Below, piece by piece: positions 52,711 to 61,536 of a stretch of 64,000 nt of DNA (its first letter is position 1; each line of letters opens with the position of its first letter). The position numbers were made by a program, and so were the translations under genes. Below the pieces are notes generated by a model. The model did not search any database. It was not told where the DNA came from and saw only the letters and a list, made by a program, of their open reading frames with translations. The stretch is taken from NCBI RefSeq assembly GCF_040537815.1, contig NZ_JBEWSZ010000008.1, positions 1-64,000 of the forward strand, given 5' to 3'. This DNA comes from Mesorhizobium shangrilense. GTDB lineage: Bacteria; Pseudomonadota; Alphaproteobacteria; Rhizobiales; Rhizobiaceae.

Positions 52711-52778
52711 GACGGACTGCTCCTTGGTTGGCCGCCGGCGTCGCTCGGCCCATTGCCGGGTTGGTTGACTGGGAATGG

Positions 52779-54140
52779 TTACTCGGCCGCCTGACTGCCG
52801 GGCTCGCGGTGAGGGGCACGATGAGCGGGATGTTTCAACCCGAGGTTCTCGCGAAGGGTACGGCCCTCATATTCGGTGCGGAACAGGCCGCGGCGGCGCA
52901 ACTCGGGGATGACCAGCTCGATGAAATCGTCGAGCCCGCCAGGCACCGTCGGCGGCATGATGTTGAAGCCGTCGGCTCCGCCTTTCTTGAAGCGCTCTTC
53001 GAGTTCGTTTGCGATGGTCTCAGCCGTTCCGACAAGCTGCCAATGGCCCCGCGCCCCGGCGATGGTCTCGTAGAGCTGACGGATGGTTAGATTTTCCCGC
53101 CGGGCGAGATCGATGATCAATTGCTGGCGGCTCTTGCCGCGCTCGGTCTCGCTCAAGTCCGGCAGCGGCCCGTCGAGCGGATAGGCAGAAAGGTCGACCC
53201 CGCCCGAGAGGTTCGACAGGAGCTCCAGCCCGACGTCGGGATGGATCAGCGACTGGATCTCCTCAAACTTCTCGCGCGCCTCGGCTTCGGTTCGCCCCAC
53301 CACCGGAAAGACGCCCGGCATGATCTTCAAATCATCGGGATGGCGGCCATACTTCTCGAGGCGGCCCTTGAGGTCGGCATAGAAGCTCTGGGCCTCCGGG
53401 AGCGTCCGCTGGGCGGTGAAGACAACCTCGGCGGTGCGGGCCGCCAACTCTTTGCCTGCTTCGGAGGAGCCCGCCTGGACGACGATCGGGTGACCCTGCG
53501 GCGAGCGCGAGACCGTCAGCGGCCCGCGCACCCGGAAATGCGGTCCGCGATGCCCGAGGACATGCAGTTTCTCCGGGGCGAAGAAGAGCCCGCTATCCTT
53601 GTCGCGCCGGAAGGCATCATCTTCCCAGCTGTTCCATAGGCCAAGCACGACATCAGCGAACTCCTCCGCCCGTGCGTAACGGTCCTGATGGGCGAACTGG
53701 CTGATGTTGCCGAAATTCGCCAATTCGAGCGGATTGGACGAGGTCACGAGGTTCCAGCCGGCTCTGCCGGCGCTGATCTGATCGAGCGAGGCGAATTTGC
53801 GTGCCAGGTTGTACGGCTCATTGAACGTGGTGGAGGCTGTGGCCACCAGGCCGATGCGCTCTGTCACCACGGCGAGCGCTGACAGGAGCGTCAATGGCTC
53901 GAAGCCGACGGCCCATTCATCAGTCCGGGAGAGGGATTTGAGATCATCCGTGTGGGCCGCGACCCCATCAGCCAGGAAGATCAGGTCGAATTTCGCACGT
54001 TCGGCCGCCTGGGCAAATGCGATGCGCTGCCTGAGGCTCGTCGTGGCATCCGCGGCGGTATCCGGGTGACGCCATGCCGCCACGTGGTGGCCAGCTGGAT
54101 ACATAAAGGCGCCAAGCCGTAGCTTTCCAACCTTGCTCAC
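52779..54140 (-). CDS. NtaA/SnaA/DszA-type flavin monooxygenase
   Basis: 453 residues from GTG 54140, 8 bp after ggag; the in-frame ATG at 54167 has no ribosome site. LLM monooxygenase motifs: GAFMYPAGHHVAAWRHPDTA, AQAAERAKFDLIFLADG, GRAGWNLVTSSNPLELANFG, GHPIVVQAGSSEAG and GADGFNIMPPTVPGGLDDF. It resembles the protein at 58238-59602 throughout, including the FRT-YEGRTLRENLGL ending. It needs FMNH2, which the reductase encoded 140 bp upstream should supply. Substrates of the family include sulfones, sulfonates and chelators such as NTA. Confidence 0.93.
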   Translation of the reverse strand: MSKVGKLRLGAFMYPAGHHVAAWRHPDTAADATTSLRQRIAFAQAAERAKFDLIFLADGVAAHTDDLKSLSRTDEWAVGFEPLTLLSALAVVTERIGLVATASTTFNEPYNLARKFASLDQISAGRAGWNLVTSSNPLELANFGNISQFAHQDRYARAEEFADVVLGLWNSWEDDAFRRDKDSGLFFAPEKLHVLGHRGPHFRVRGPLTVSRSPQGHPIVVQAGSSEAGKELAARTAEVVFTAQRTLPEAQSFYADLKGRLEKYGRHPDDLKIMPGVFPVVGRTEAEAREKFEEIQSLIHPDVGLELLSNLSGGVDLSAYPLDGPLPDLSETERGKSRQQLIIDLARRENLTIRQLYETIAGARGHWQLVGTAETIANELEERFKKGGADGFNIMPPTVPGGLDDFIELVIPELRRRGLFRTEYEGRTLRENLGLKHPAHRAPHREPGSQAAE

Positions 54141-54280
54141 CTTCGATCTCCTTTTTTCGGTCAACAATAGAAATTCACGATGAGGACGGCGTTTTACGGG
54201 AGTGTGCGATCTGTCAGGATTTCAGCGATGTTGCTGTCGGCCAACACCTTGCCGGCGTCATCCTTTCCGCCGCACAACGC

Positions 54281-54838
54281 TTAGGCGGCCAGGCTGACCC
54301 CGCCGGTCTCTCCGACCAGCCGACACGCTTCGATTACCGCCTGTTCCATGCGGTTGCGGATGGCTTCGGATATGATAACGCCGTCGGCAAAGTCCCGGTC
54401 GGAGGCGTAGATACCTGTCGGGATGGTCAACGCCTCGAAGAAGCCGAAGAGCGGGCGAAGCTGATGTTCCACGACTAGGGAATGGCGCTCGCCGCCCCCA
54501 GTCGCCGCAAGGATGACTGGCTTTCCCTTAAGCGAGGACGGCTCCAGCAGATCGAAGAAATGCTTGAATAGCCCAGTGTAGCTGCCTTTGAACGTCGGCG
54601 AGCCGATCACCAGGACAGCGGCGCCCGTCAATTGTTCGACGATGTTTCGGGCCGATGGATCAAGATCGCTAAGCCGCCTGGCCTGTGCGAAGGAGGGGCC
54701 GAAATCCTCGATATCGAAAGTCGCTGAAGATGCGCCAATCTTCTTGGCCACCTGCCCAACTATGTGGTCGACGAATACCCTCGTCTTGGAAGGACGAGTA
54801 AGATTGCCCGACACCCCAATCACGAACTTTTTCGACAT
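54281..54838 (-). CDS. NAD(P)H-dependent FMN reductase (MsuE/SsuE-like)
   Basis: 185 residues from MSKKFVIGV (ATG 54838). Flavodoxin-like fold: GVSGNLTRPSKT at the phosphate loop, then VLVIGSPTFKGSYTGLFKHF and AATGGGERHSLVVEHQLRPL, the MsuE/SsuE signature. It supplies reduced FMN to the luciferase-like monooxygenases. It is very similar over its full length to the reductase at 57646-58203, and the two share a 25-bp upstream element. First gene of the minus-strand operon. Confidence 0.93.
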   Translation of the reverse strand: MSKKFVIGVSGNLTRPSKTRVFVDHIVGQVAKKIGASSATFDIEDFGPSFAQARRLSDLDPSARNIVEQLTGAAVLVIGSPTFKGSYTGLFKHFFDLLEPSSLKGKPVILAATGGGERHSLVVEHQLRPLFGFFEALTIPTGIYASDRDFADGVIISEAIRNRMEQAVIEACRLVGETGGVSLAA

Positions 54839-54868
54839 TACCTGGCTCCTCAAAGCGATTAGCGCCAG

Positions 54869-54893
54869 TTAACTCTATCGATTTAGTAGAATT
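54869..54893 (-). promoter_or_regulatory. 25-bp element upstream of FMN reductase (copy 1)
   Basis: Read on the minus strand, this element differs at 4 of 25 positions from the one at 57592-57616 upstream of the paralogous reductase. It starts with aattctac, has the core aaatcgatag and ends with ttaa. It lies 31 bp upstream of the start codon. Because most surrounding sequence has diverged, conservation of this stretch suggests a promoter or operator shared by two organosulfur clusters. Confidence 0.6.
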
Positions 54894-55262
54894 GGAAGAG
54901 AGAGCGTATTTCAAAAACAAGGCGCCAATCGGATGGAGTTTGCGAAACATCGACTGCAATTGGTTCATTCGATGCTGATTGAGACGGATGAGGCAACCGC
55001 GATCTCGTCTCTGGCGCTGCTGACGCGTAGGCGCCTTGAGCATTCATGATGCGCCAGGATGGATATTCTGCTGAATTTCACCTGCCGGCGCTGTTTCGTG
55101 GACGCGCGCTTGGGCCTCCCAATTTCTATTGCCCGTCTCGGCTCATGCGGGGCGGGCTTCTTTGCGTTCTGGGAGGATTTGCTCACCATGGTTCATAGTG
55201 GCGACGCAACCGTCCGGTGAGCGCCTCACCTGAGGGATTACACGGCGGCCATGGAGATCGCC

Positions 55263-55454
55263 TCAGAAGCGGCGCCCAATCGGAAACCTTAGCACCTTGG
55301 CGTTTTGGCGTGGCTGCTTGAACTCTTCGACGGCAACCGCCTCAATCAACAGGTCCAAGGCTTCGCGTCCCCTCCGGCTCATCGGGTCATCGCCACGAAG
55401 GTAGTGATACGCTCGATCTAAATGCACTCGGGCGGCGGAAAAATCGCTTGTCAT
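55263..55454 (-). CDS. Small hypothetical protein (63 aa)
   Basis: ATG at 55454 with aaaggg just upstream. The 63 residues are helical (AARVHLDRAYHYLRGDD, REALDLLIEAVAVEEF) with a basic tail ending RFPIGRRF. Small proteins with a YHYLRG-type motif recur in rhizobia, usually with no assigned role. It stands alone between the sulfonate operon and mucR, and the sequence on either side holds no other supported gene. Confidence 0.55.
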   Translation of the reverse strand: MTSDFSAARVHLDRAYHYLRGDDPMSRRGREALDLLIEAVAVEEFKQPRQNAKVLRFPIGRRF

Positions 55455-56137
55455 GTGACCCTTTCAGTAGCCGCCCGCGTCAGTCGTCTACGAGGTGAGG
55501 GTCGCGCAATCGTCAATATCCACAGACGGATTTGATTTAAATCGGGGACATCGGGGGAGTAGCCAGGACGTCGCCCACGGTGACTGAACCGGCTGACATC
55601 GAGGCCGAGGTCTCGGCGTTCCTCGCGCGCCTCGAGGCCGGGGGCCCCTGACATGATGCCGCACTCGAGCCCGCCGACGAGATGGCCTCAGGATAAGATT
55701 TGCAAGGGAGCGCTGGGACGGATGCGATCGCTCCTGTCAAAGAAGGGGAAGGATCGCAGCGATTGCGTGGACACGCTCCTTGATTTTCGTACTCAACCAT
55801 ACCGCCGAGACAGAGGTAAACCGGCCTTCGCCAGCATGGCAGCCACTTCCTTGGCGGTTTTCGTAGCACGCCGGTGAAGAGCCTCGACCGCTACGGTCCT
55901 GATCAAGACGCCGCCGAACCCCATTTTTAGGAAGCGCCGCCTGGCTGCTTCCACACACTCCAATCCAGCATGTCTGGGTCAACCTGATCGTCGCTGGTGA
56001 AATCTCGGATCAAGCCACTGTCGACCTATGCCAGCGAGGCTCGCCACCTCGGCCGTATCCACGTGTAACGTTCGCGACGGAACTCAACGCCACCCATCGG
56101 GGTAGCGTTGAATGCCGAAGGCGACAGCGGCCGCACC
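55455..56137. other. Gap without a supported gene
   Basis: About 680 bp between the 63-aa gene and mucR. Open frames on both strands (for example 55537-55869 minus and 55653-55877 plus) lack motifs, ribosome sites and coding character. No repeat or RNA was recognised. Confidence 0.45.
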
Positions 56138-56578
56138 TCAGGCCTTCGCCTTGCGTTTCGCCACAGGTTTCTTGGTTGGAGGCGCCTTCCTTCCCAAGCC
56201 AAGCGACTTTGCCAAAGCCGATCGGGTCGCCGAATAGTTCGGCGCAACCATGGGATAGTCTTTCGCCAAACCCCATTTCGCCCGATATTCATCAGGCGTC
56301 AGCCCATGGCTGGTCGCAAGATGGCGCTTAAGCGACTTGTATTGCCTCCCGTCTTCAAGGCTGATGATGTAGTCCGGAAACACCGACCTTTTAGGATTAA
56401 CTGCCGGCTTGGGGGCGGGCTCTGGGGTACGAGACGGCGGGCCAATATTCGACAATGCCGAATTCACGCTCGCGATCAAATCCGGTAATCCAGAGACTGG
56501 CACCGCGTTTTTCTGCACATAAGCGGCAACGATATCTGCAGTAAGTTCGATCATATTATTGTTAGGTTCCCCGGGCAT
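56138..56578 (-). CDS. MucR/Ros-family regulator lacking the zinc-binding cysteine
   Basis: 146 residues from ATG 56578 (ggag upstream). It is similar throughout to the regulator at 32359-32778: IELTADIVAAYVQKNAVPVS, NPKRSVFPDYIISLEDG, SLKRHLATSHGLTPDEYRAK and KDYPMVAPNYSATRS. Where the zinc-binding paralogue has Cys in CLEDG, this one has Ser (SLEDG), so the finger cannot bind zinc in the usual way. Zinc-free Ros/MucR domains that still fold and bind DNA are known from Mesorhizobium. The C-terminal tail is Lys/Pro-rich (PPTKKPVAKRKAKA). It may regulate polysaccharide or symbiotic functions; no target can be named from the window. Confidence 0.92.
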   Translation of the reverse strand: MPGEPNNNMIELTADIVAAYVQKNAVPVSGLPDLIASVNSALSNIGPPSRTPEPAPKPAVNPKRSVFPDYIISLEDGRQYKSLKRHLATSHGLTPDEYRAKWGLAKDYPMVAPNYSATRSALAKSLGLGRKAPPTKKPVAKRKAKA

Positions 56579-56627
56579 CAGCGTGCTCCTTCAATCACAA
56601 CGTCCTCATATCCGTCAAAGAGACGAT

Positions 56628-56924
56628 ATGCATCCAACCTATGCCATTTGGATTTTGTCTGATCAATCCGGGAATTTAACATTTCTGCGCGACGGCAGTG
56701 AGTACAACCTTGTAGCGATTGCATGGCGTGGTTTTCAACCATCACGTCATGTAGAGCGAATGCACGCCAAACAACCTCCTGGGTCGTGCACGGCAAAGGA
56801 TGTTGAAATTACGGGAGGTGACGATATTCTAAAGCGTCGAAGGCTGCCTCGGGATTACGCAAGGCTGGATATCATTGAATATAGATCGACAATTCCTAAT
56901 AAAGCCATTGCTGTTGCTACATAA
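56628..56924 (+). CDS. Possible hypothetical protein divergent from mucR
   Basis: 98 residues from ATG 56628 (MHPTYAIWILSDQSGNLTFL), with weak upstream agagac instead of a clear ribosome site. It reads away from the zinc-less mucR, 49 bp from its start. The first ~60 residues look protein-like (DGSEYNLVAIAWRGFQPSRH); the rest is less convincing. The base composition is more AT-rich than its surroundings. No family is recognised. Confidence 0.35.
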   Translation: MHPTYAIWILSDQSGNLTFLRDGSEYNLVAIAWRGFQPSRHVERMHAKQPPGSCTAKDVEITGGDDILKRRRLPRDYARLDIIEYRSTIPNKAIAVAT

Positions 56925-57082
56925 GGTCGCTAGGCAGGCTGCCTAACCGCTTACGAAAAACATCTCACCACCTAATGAGGTTCCTAAGTCGTGTGGATCA
57001 GGTTTGTCCACACGACTTAGCTATAGGCGTGGGACGATAATGCCAGCGATTCGGTGCTTCCGCCTGTACGCCCTTCCTTTAT

Positions 57083-57397
57083 GTGGCCGCGTCCGCGGAT
57101 GCGCCGAGATGGGGGCCAGAGAGCGCCCGCCTCCACGGGGCCCATGCCGCCGTACCAGCGGCGGCAGTCCTCAAGGCGCAGCTTTCCAGCGGAAATGGCT
57201 GGCCGGAGATTCGGTCCTGCTTCGATTTCCGAATGGCGACGTTCCTGCCCTTCAACAATGTCGGCAGGCTGCCGCTCGCTCTACGCTATCCGTCGGTCAG
57301 CCGCTGGTATCGCCAGCTCGACGCTCACGCGACCCCGTTCAACGGGCTGGATGCGCCAGAACTGCGTCCTGCGAGGAGCCAGGCCGAGCCGAACTAA
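57083..57397 (+). pseudogene. Remnant of a glutathione S-transferase C-terminal domain
   Basis: Two plus-strand frames together resemble a GST C-terminus: KWLAGDSV in one frame, then, in another, CFDFRMATFLPFNNVGRLPL, a LRYPSVSRWYRQLDA segment and FNGLDAPELRP. The shift between the frames falls at about 57225, and no thioredoxin-like N-terminal domain precedes it. Thus only a frameshifted C-terminal fragment remains. It lies ~250 bp upstream of the FMN-reductase cluster. Confidence 0.5.
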
Positions 57398-57591
57398 CAT
57401 TGGTCCGTGATTGCCGGAGAGGATTTCCTCGCGCGCGGGACCCCTCAGTCTAAACCGGAAAGGATCGGTGTTCGACGCCTGCGGTGACGACACCAACGCT
57501 CGAAAACCCGCATCAGCTGAACCAATGAACGGCGCGACGACGCAAACTCAATCCCCCTATTCCGCCAGTTTTGAAATCTTCTCGCTCATTT

Positions 57592-57616
57592 AATTCTACA
57601 AAATCGGTAGTCTTAA
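57592..57616 (+). promoter_or_regulatory. 25-bp element upstream of FMN reductase (copy 2)
   Basis: 21 of 25 positions match the element at 54869-54893 (starts aattctac, core aaatcggtag, ends ttaa). It lies 29 bp upstream of the reductase start at 57646, nearly the same spacing as copy 1. It is a candidate promoter/operator for the plus-strand operon 57646-62298. Confidence 0.6.
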
Positions 57617-57645
57617 TGAATAAACATCTGCGAGGAGAGCTTGGC

Positions 57646-58203
57646 ATGTCGAAGAAGCTGGTGGTGGGAATATCTGGCAATCTGACCCGTCCGTCGAAGA
57701 CCAAGGCATTCATCAGCCAAATCGCCGGCGAGACGGCGAACCGCATCGGGGCGACCTCGGCGATATTCGACATTGAAGATTTCGGTCCGTCGCTCCCGAC
57801 CGCACGGCGCCTCGGTGATCTCGATCCGGCGGCCCGCGCCATCATCGAACAGTTGGCCAGCGCCGACGTGCTGGTGGCTGGGTCGCCGACCTTCAAAGGC
57901 AGTTATACCGGCCTTTTCAAGCATTTGTTCGATCTGCTCGATCCCGCGTCGCTGCGTGGAAAGCCGGTCATCCTCGCGGCGACCGGCGGCGGCGAACGCC
58001 ATTCGCTGCTCGTCGAGCATCAGCTGCGGCCGCTCTTCGGCTTCTTCGAGGCACTCACCATGCCGACCGCGATCTACGCATCGGACAAGGACTTCGCCGA
58101 TGGCATCCTCGTCTCAGAGGCCATCCACGCCCGCGCCCAGCAAGCGGTCGCCGAGGTTTCCCGCATCGTCGGGGCGGCGCGCGCCGTCAGTCTCGCCGCC
58201 TAA
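57646..58203 (+). CDS. NAD(P)H-dependent FMN reductase (MsuE/SsuE-like, paralogue)
   Basis: 185 residues from MSKKLVVGI (ATG 57646, ribosome site gaggagag); the open frame upstream would add 25 unrelated residues. Signatures match its paralogue at 54281-54838: GISGNLTRPSKT, AGSPTFKGSYTGLFKHLFDL and GGGERHSLLVEHQLRPLFGF, including the same VSLAA C-terminus. It provides FMNH2 to the monooxygenase that starts 34 bp downstream. First gene of a five-gene plus-strand operon. Confidence 0.93.
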   Translation: MSKKLVVGISGNLTRPSKTKAFISQIAGETANRIGATSAIFDIEDFGPSLPTARRLGDLDPAARAIIEQLASADVLVAGSPTFKGSYTGLFKHLFDLLDPASLRGKPVILAATGGGERHSLLVEHQLRPLFGFFEALTMPTAIYASDKDFADGILVSEAIHARAQQAVAEVSRIVGAARAVSLAA

Positions 58204-58237
58204 TTGCCAAGCAGCCGTTTCGAACAAGGACCCACCC

Positions 58238-59602
58238 ATGACCAGCTCCAGCAAGTCCAGACAGATCAAGCTCGGCGCCTTTCTGCCTGGTGGCGGCCAG
58301 CATGTCGCCGCCTGGCGCCATCCCGAGGCGCCGGCCGACGGCGCGACCAATTTCGAGTTTCACAAGCAGCTCGCGCTGACTGCCGAACGCGGCCTGTTCG
58401 ACGCCTATTTTCTCGCCGACAATCTGACGGTCGGGCTCGGCGCCCGCGAGGGCGGCAATGGCAAGATCGCCGGTTTCGAGCCGGTGACGCTGTTTGCGGC
58501 GCTGGCCCCGCTGACGAGCCATCTCGGCTTCATCGCCACGGCCTCGACCACCTATGAGGAGCCTTACACGCTCGCCCGTAAATTCGCTTCTCTCGACCTT
58601 TTGTCGAATGGCCGGGCGGGCTGGAATGTGGTGACCTCGGCGGGCGACGAGACAGCGCGCAATTTCAATCGCGACGTCCAGCCCAACCACGCCGAGCGCT
58701 ATGCGCGGGCGCATGAGCATGTCGTGACGGTCAAGGCGCTGTGGGACAGCTGGGAAGACGACGCCTTCATCCGCGACAAGAAGACGGGCCGCTTCTACGA
58801 CAAGGACAAGCTCCACGACATCGACCACAAGGGCGAGCACTTCAGCGTGAAGGGGCCGCTTAACGTGCCGCGCCCGGTGCAGGGTCATCCGGTGGTGGTG
58901 CAGGCTGGGCAGTCGGAAGACGGGCGCGGGCTTGCGGCGGCCTCGGCCGAAGTCATCTTCACCGCGCATCAGAATCTTTCCTCAGCGCAGGAATTCTATC
59001 GCGACATCAAGGCGCGTGTGGCGACGGCCGGCCGCGATCCCGAACAGGTGCTGATCATGCCAGGCGTAGCGCCGTTCGTCGGCCGCACCGAAGAGGAGGC
59101 CCGCGCCAAATACCAGCAATTGAACGACCTGATCCTGCCCGAGGATGGCGTGGCGCTGCTCAATGCACTTGCCGGCCAGACGCTTGACATCAGGGGCTAT
59201 CCGCTCGACGGGCCGCTGCCACCGAGCAGGGAAACCGAAGGCATGAAGAGCCGCCAGGCGCTGATCCGCCAGATCGCCGACGAGCACAACTTCACCATCC
59301 GCCAGCTCTATCAATGGGTCGCAACCGCCCGAGGCCACTACACGGTGATTGGCAGCGCCGCCCAGGTCGCCGACCAGTTGGAGGAATGGTTCACCAACGA
59401 AGCCGCCGACGGCTTCAACATCCTGCCGCCATGGCTGCCCGGCGCACTCGACGATTTCGTCGACCTGGTGATCCCCGAACTGCAGCGCCGTGGCCTTTTC
59501 CGCACCGCCTATGAGGGCAGGACGCTGCGCGAGAATCTCGGCCTCAGGCGGCCGGAGAACCCGTGGACGGTTGCGCGCTCGACCGTGCTCGCCGCCGAAT
59601 GA
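58238..59602 (+). CDS. NtaA/SnaA/DszA-type flavin monooxygenase
   Basis: 454 residues from ATG 58238 (aagga 8 bp upstream); a longer frame from 57773 is a shadow of the reductase. Motifs: GAFLPGGGQHVAAWRHPEAP, LFDAYFLADNLTVGL, NGRAGWNVVTSAGDETARNF, GHPVVVQAGQSEDGRG and DGFNILPPWLPGALDDFVDL. It is similar to the enzyme at 52779-54140 but is coupled to a different transporter. The family oxidises sulfones, sulfonates, nitrilotriacetate and similar compounds using FMNH2. Confidence 0.93.
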   Translation: MTSSSKSRQIKLGAFLPGGGQHVAAWRHPEAPADGATNFEFHKQLALTAERGLFDAYFLADNLTVGLGAREGGNGKIAGFEPVTLFAALAPLTSHLGFIATASTTYEEPYTLARKFASLDLLSNGRAGWNVVTSAGDETARNFNRDVQPNHAERYARAHEHVVTVKALWDSWEDDAFIRDKKTGRFYDKDKLHDIDHKGEHFSVKGPLNVPRPVQGHPVVVQAGQSEDGRGLAAASAEVIFTAHQNLSSAQEFYRDIKARVATAGRDPEQVLIMPGVAPFVGRTEEEARAKYQQLNDLILPEDGVALLNALAGQTLDIRGYPLDGPLPPSRETEGMKSRQALIRQIADEHNFTIRQLYQWVATARGHYTVIGSAAQVADQLEEWFTNEAADGFNILPPWLPGALDDFVDLVIPELQRRGLFRTAYEGRTLRENLGLRRPENPWTVARSTVLAAE

Positions 59603-59621
59603 CCCGTTTGAAGCGAAAGGC

Positions 59622-60473
59622 ATGACGATGACTTTGCAGCACATCGAACGGTCGATCGGTATCGGCAGGCATGAAAGCGGCAACGGCTTCGGCAAGGAGG
59701 CCTTGCGGCTGGCCGGCCGGACCTCGGCGCGGATCCTGTCGCGCTACGGCGTGCTTCTCGGCTTCCTGGCGCTCTGGCAGGTGGCGGCGAGCAGCGGCTG
59801 GGTCAACGCGGCGGTACTGCCGCCGATCGACGCGATCGTCGTGGCACTCTGGAAGGGCCTCGCCGGCGGGAGCCTGCTCGGCGACATCGCCATCAGCCTG
59901 CAGCGCGCCGGCTTCGCCTTCGCCGCGGCGGTTGTTGTCGCCGTCCCGCTCGGTCTGGTCATGGGCCAGGTCCGCGCCGTCGAAACCGCGCTCGATCCGA
60001 TCGTGCAGCTTTTCCGCCAGACCTCGGCGCTGGCGCTCTACCCCGTCTTCATCCTGCTTCTGGGGCTGGGCGAGGCCTCCAAGGTATTCGTCATCTTCTG
60101 GGCGACGCTGTTTCCGCTGCTGCTCAACACGATCAGCGGGGTCAAGGAGGTCGATCCGAAGCTGCTCGAAATGGCGCGCGTCTACGGCGCCCGGCGGATG
60201 ACCGTGTTTCGCCGCGTCGTGCTGCCGGGGGCCGTGCCTTCGATCTTCGTTGGCCTGAGGCTCGGCGCCACCACGGCGCTGCTGCTCCTGATCGCCTCGG
60301 AAATGATCGGGGCCAACAAGGGCATCGGCTTCCAGGTGATGAATGCCCAGTACAATTTCCAGATCCCGCTGATGTTCGCGGCGATCGTCATCCTCGCAGC
60401 GCTTGGCCTGATCGCCAACCAGCTTCTGATCAGCTTGCAGCGGCGGCTCTGCCGCTGGAACACTTCCGTCTGA
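59622..60473 (+). CDS. ssuC: SsuC-type sulfonate/nitrate ABC permease
   Basis: 283 residues from ATG 59622, 19 bp after the monooxygenase stop, with gaaagg upstream. Helices start at YGVLLGFLALWQVAASSGWV. The coupling segment VDPKLLEMARVYGARRMTVF plus VVLPGAVPSIFVGLRLGATT is typical of the nitrate/sulfonate/taurine family. It is the single permease of this operon, in contrast to the two in the operon at 49-51 kb. Confidence 0.93.
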   Translation: MTMTLQHIERSIGIGRHESGNGFGKEALRLAGRTSARILSRYGVLLGFLALWQVAASSGWVNAAVLPPIDAIVVALWKGLAGGSLLGDIAISLQRAGFAFAAAVVVAVPLGLVMGQVRAVETALDPIVQLFRQTSALALYPVFILLLGLGEASKVFVIFWATLFPLLLNTISGVKEVDPKLLEMARVYGARRMTVFRRVVLPGAVPSIFVGLRLGATTALLLLIASEMIGANKGIGFQVMNAQYNFQIPLMFAAIVILAALGLIANQLLISLQRRLCRWNTSV

Positions 60474-60505
60474 GACGATGTCTCTAAATCCTTATTTCTC
60501 GAACC

Positions 60506-61519
60506 ATGAAAGACCGGATCATGACCATCACACGCCGTTCGCTTCTTTTGCGTGCTCCCATCGCCGTCGGCATCATCGCCGCCGGGCTGCCTACCATCGC
60601 GCGGTCGCAGGCTGCTTCCGTCAAGATTCGCTATCTCGCCGGCCGCGGCGGCATCTCTCCGCATGAGCTCGCCGACGCGCTCGGCTATTTCAAGGGCCTC
60701 GGCATCGAGCTCGAAAATGTCGGCTATGCCGGCGGCGGTCCGGAATCGCTGTTCGCGCTGGCCTCCGGCAGCGTCGATCTGGGTTCGGCGGCTACGCCAG
60801 CCGTGATCAACTCGATCGCAGGCGGCAACGACTTCATCGCGGCTTATCCAAGCAACGGCATCAACAAAGACGTGAAAAGCGTCTTCTATGTGCTCGAAGA
60901 CAGCCCGATCAAATCGATCGCCGACATTGCTGGCAAGACCATCTCGGTCAACACGCTCGGCGCCCATCTCGACTATACGGTGCGCGAAGCACTGCACAGC
61001 GTCGGCCTGCCGCCGGATGCCGCCAAGCTCGTCGTGGTGCCGGGGCCGCAGCTCGAACAGACCTTGCGCTCGCGCCAGGTCGACGTCGCGGGGCTCGGCT
61101 ACTGGCAGGCGACCTTCGCCGGCGCCCTGGTCAGCAATGGCGGGGTTCGCGGCGTGTTCAACGACACCGATGTGCTCGGCGAAATCGCCGGCGGTTTCGT
61201 CGTGCTGCGGCGGGACTTCATCGCCGCTAATCCCGACGCTGCCCGCAACTTCGTCGAACAGTCGGCGCGCGCCGCCGACTGGTCTCGGCAGAATCCCGAC
61301 GAGGCGCGCAAGGTTCTCGCCGACGTCCTGAACAAACGCGGCGAGAATGGCGATCTGGCGCGTTACTGGACCGGCTTCGGCCTGCGCGAGAAGGCGGTGG
61401 CGACCGACCACGACGTCGACTTTTGGGTGAGCATTCTCGAGCGTGACGGCCGTTTGCCGAAAGGCAAGCTCAAGGCCGCCGACATCCTCTACCGCCCAGG
61501 CGAAACCAAAATCAACTGA
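60506..61519 (+). CDS. ssuA: SsuA-type substrate-binding protein, probably Tat-exported
   Basis: 337 residues from ATG 60506; ATG 60521 (MTITRRSLLL) is an alternative. The N-terminus TRRSLLLRAPIAVGIIAAGL has twin arginines and a hydrophobic core ending at ARSQA, suggesting Tat or Sec export. The mature part is of the sulfonate/nitrate binding type: KIRYLAGRGGISPHELADAL, YAGGGPESLFALASGSVDLG, SIADIAGKTISVNTLGAH and RQVDVAGLGYWQATFAG. It binds the transporter's ligand in the periplasm. Confidence 0.92.
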   Translation: MKDRIMTITRRSLLLRAPIAVGIIAAGLPTIARSQAASVKIRYLAGRGGISPHELADALGYFKGLGIELENVGYAGGGPESLFALASGSVDLGSAATPAVINSIAGGNDFIAAYPSNGINKDVKSVFYVLEDSPIKSIADIAGKTISVNTLGAHLDYTVREALHSVGLPPDAAKLVVVPGPQLEQTLRSRQVDVAGLGYWQATFAGALVSNGGVRGVFNDTDVLGEIAGGFVVLRRDFIAANPDAARNFVEQSARAADWSRQNPDEARKVLADVLNKRGENGDLARYWTGFGLREKAVATDHDVDFWVSILERDGRLPKGKLKAADILYRPGETKIN

Positions 61520-61536
61520 ATATGGAGGCACGCGCC

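Noticed and set aside
57773..58237. Long N-terminal extension of the monooxygenase at 58238
   Set aside because: It reads through the FMN-reductase gene in another frame as Ser/Arg-rich sequence. ATG 58238 has a ribosome site and the family N-terminus.
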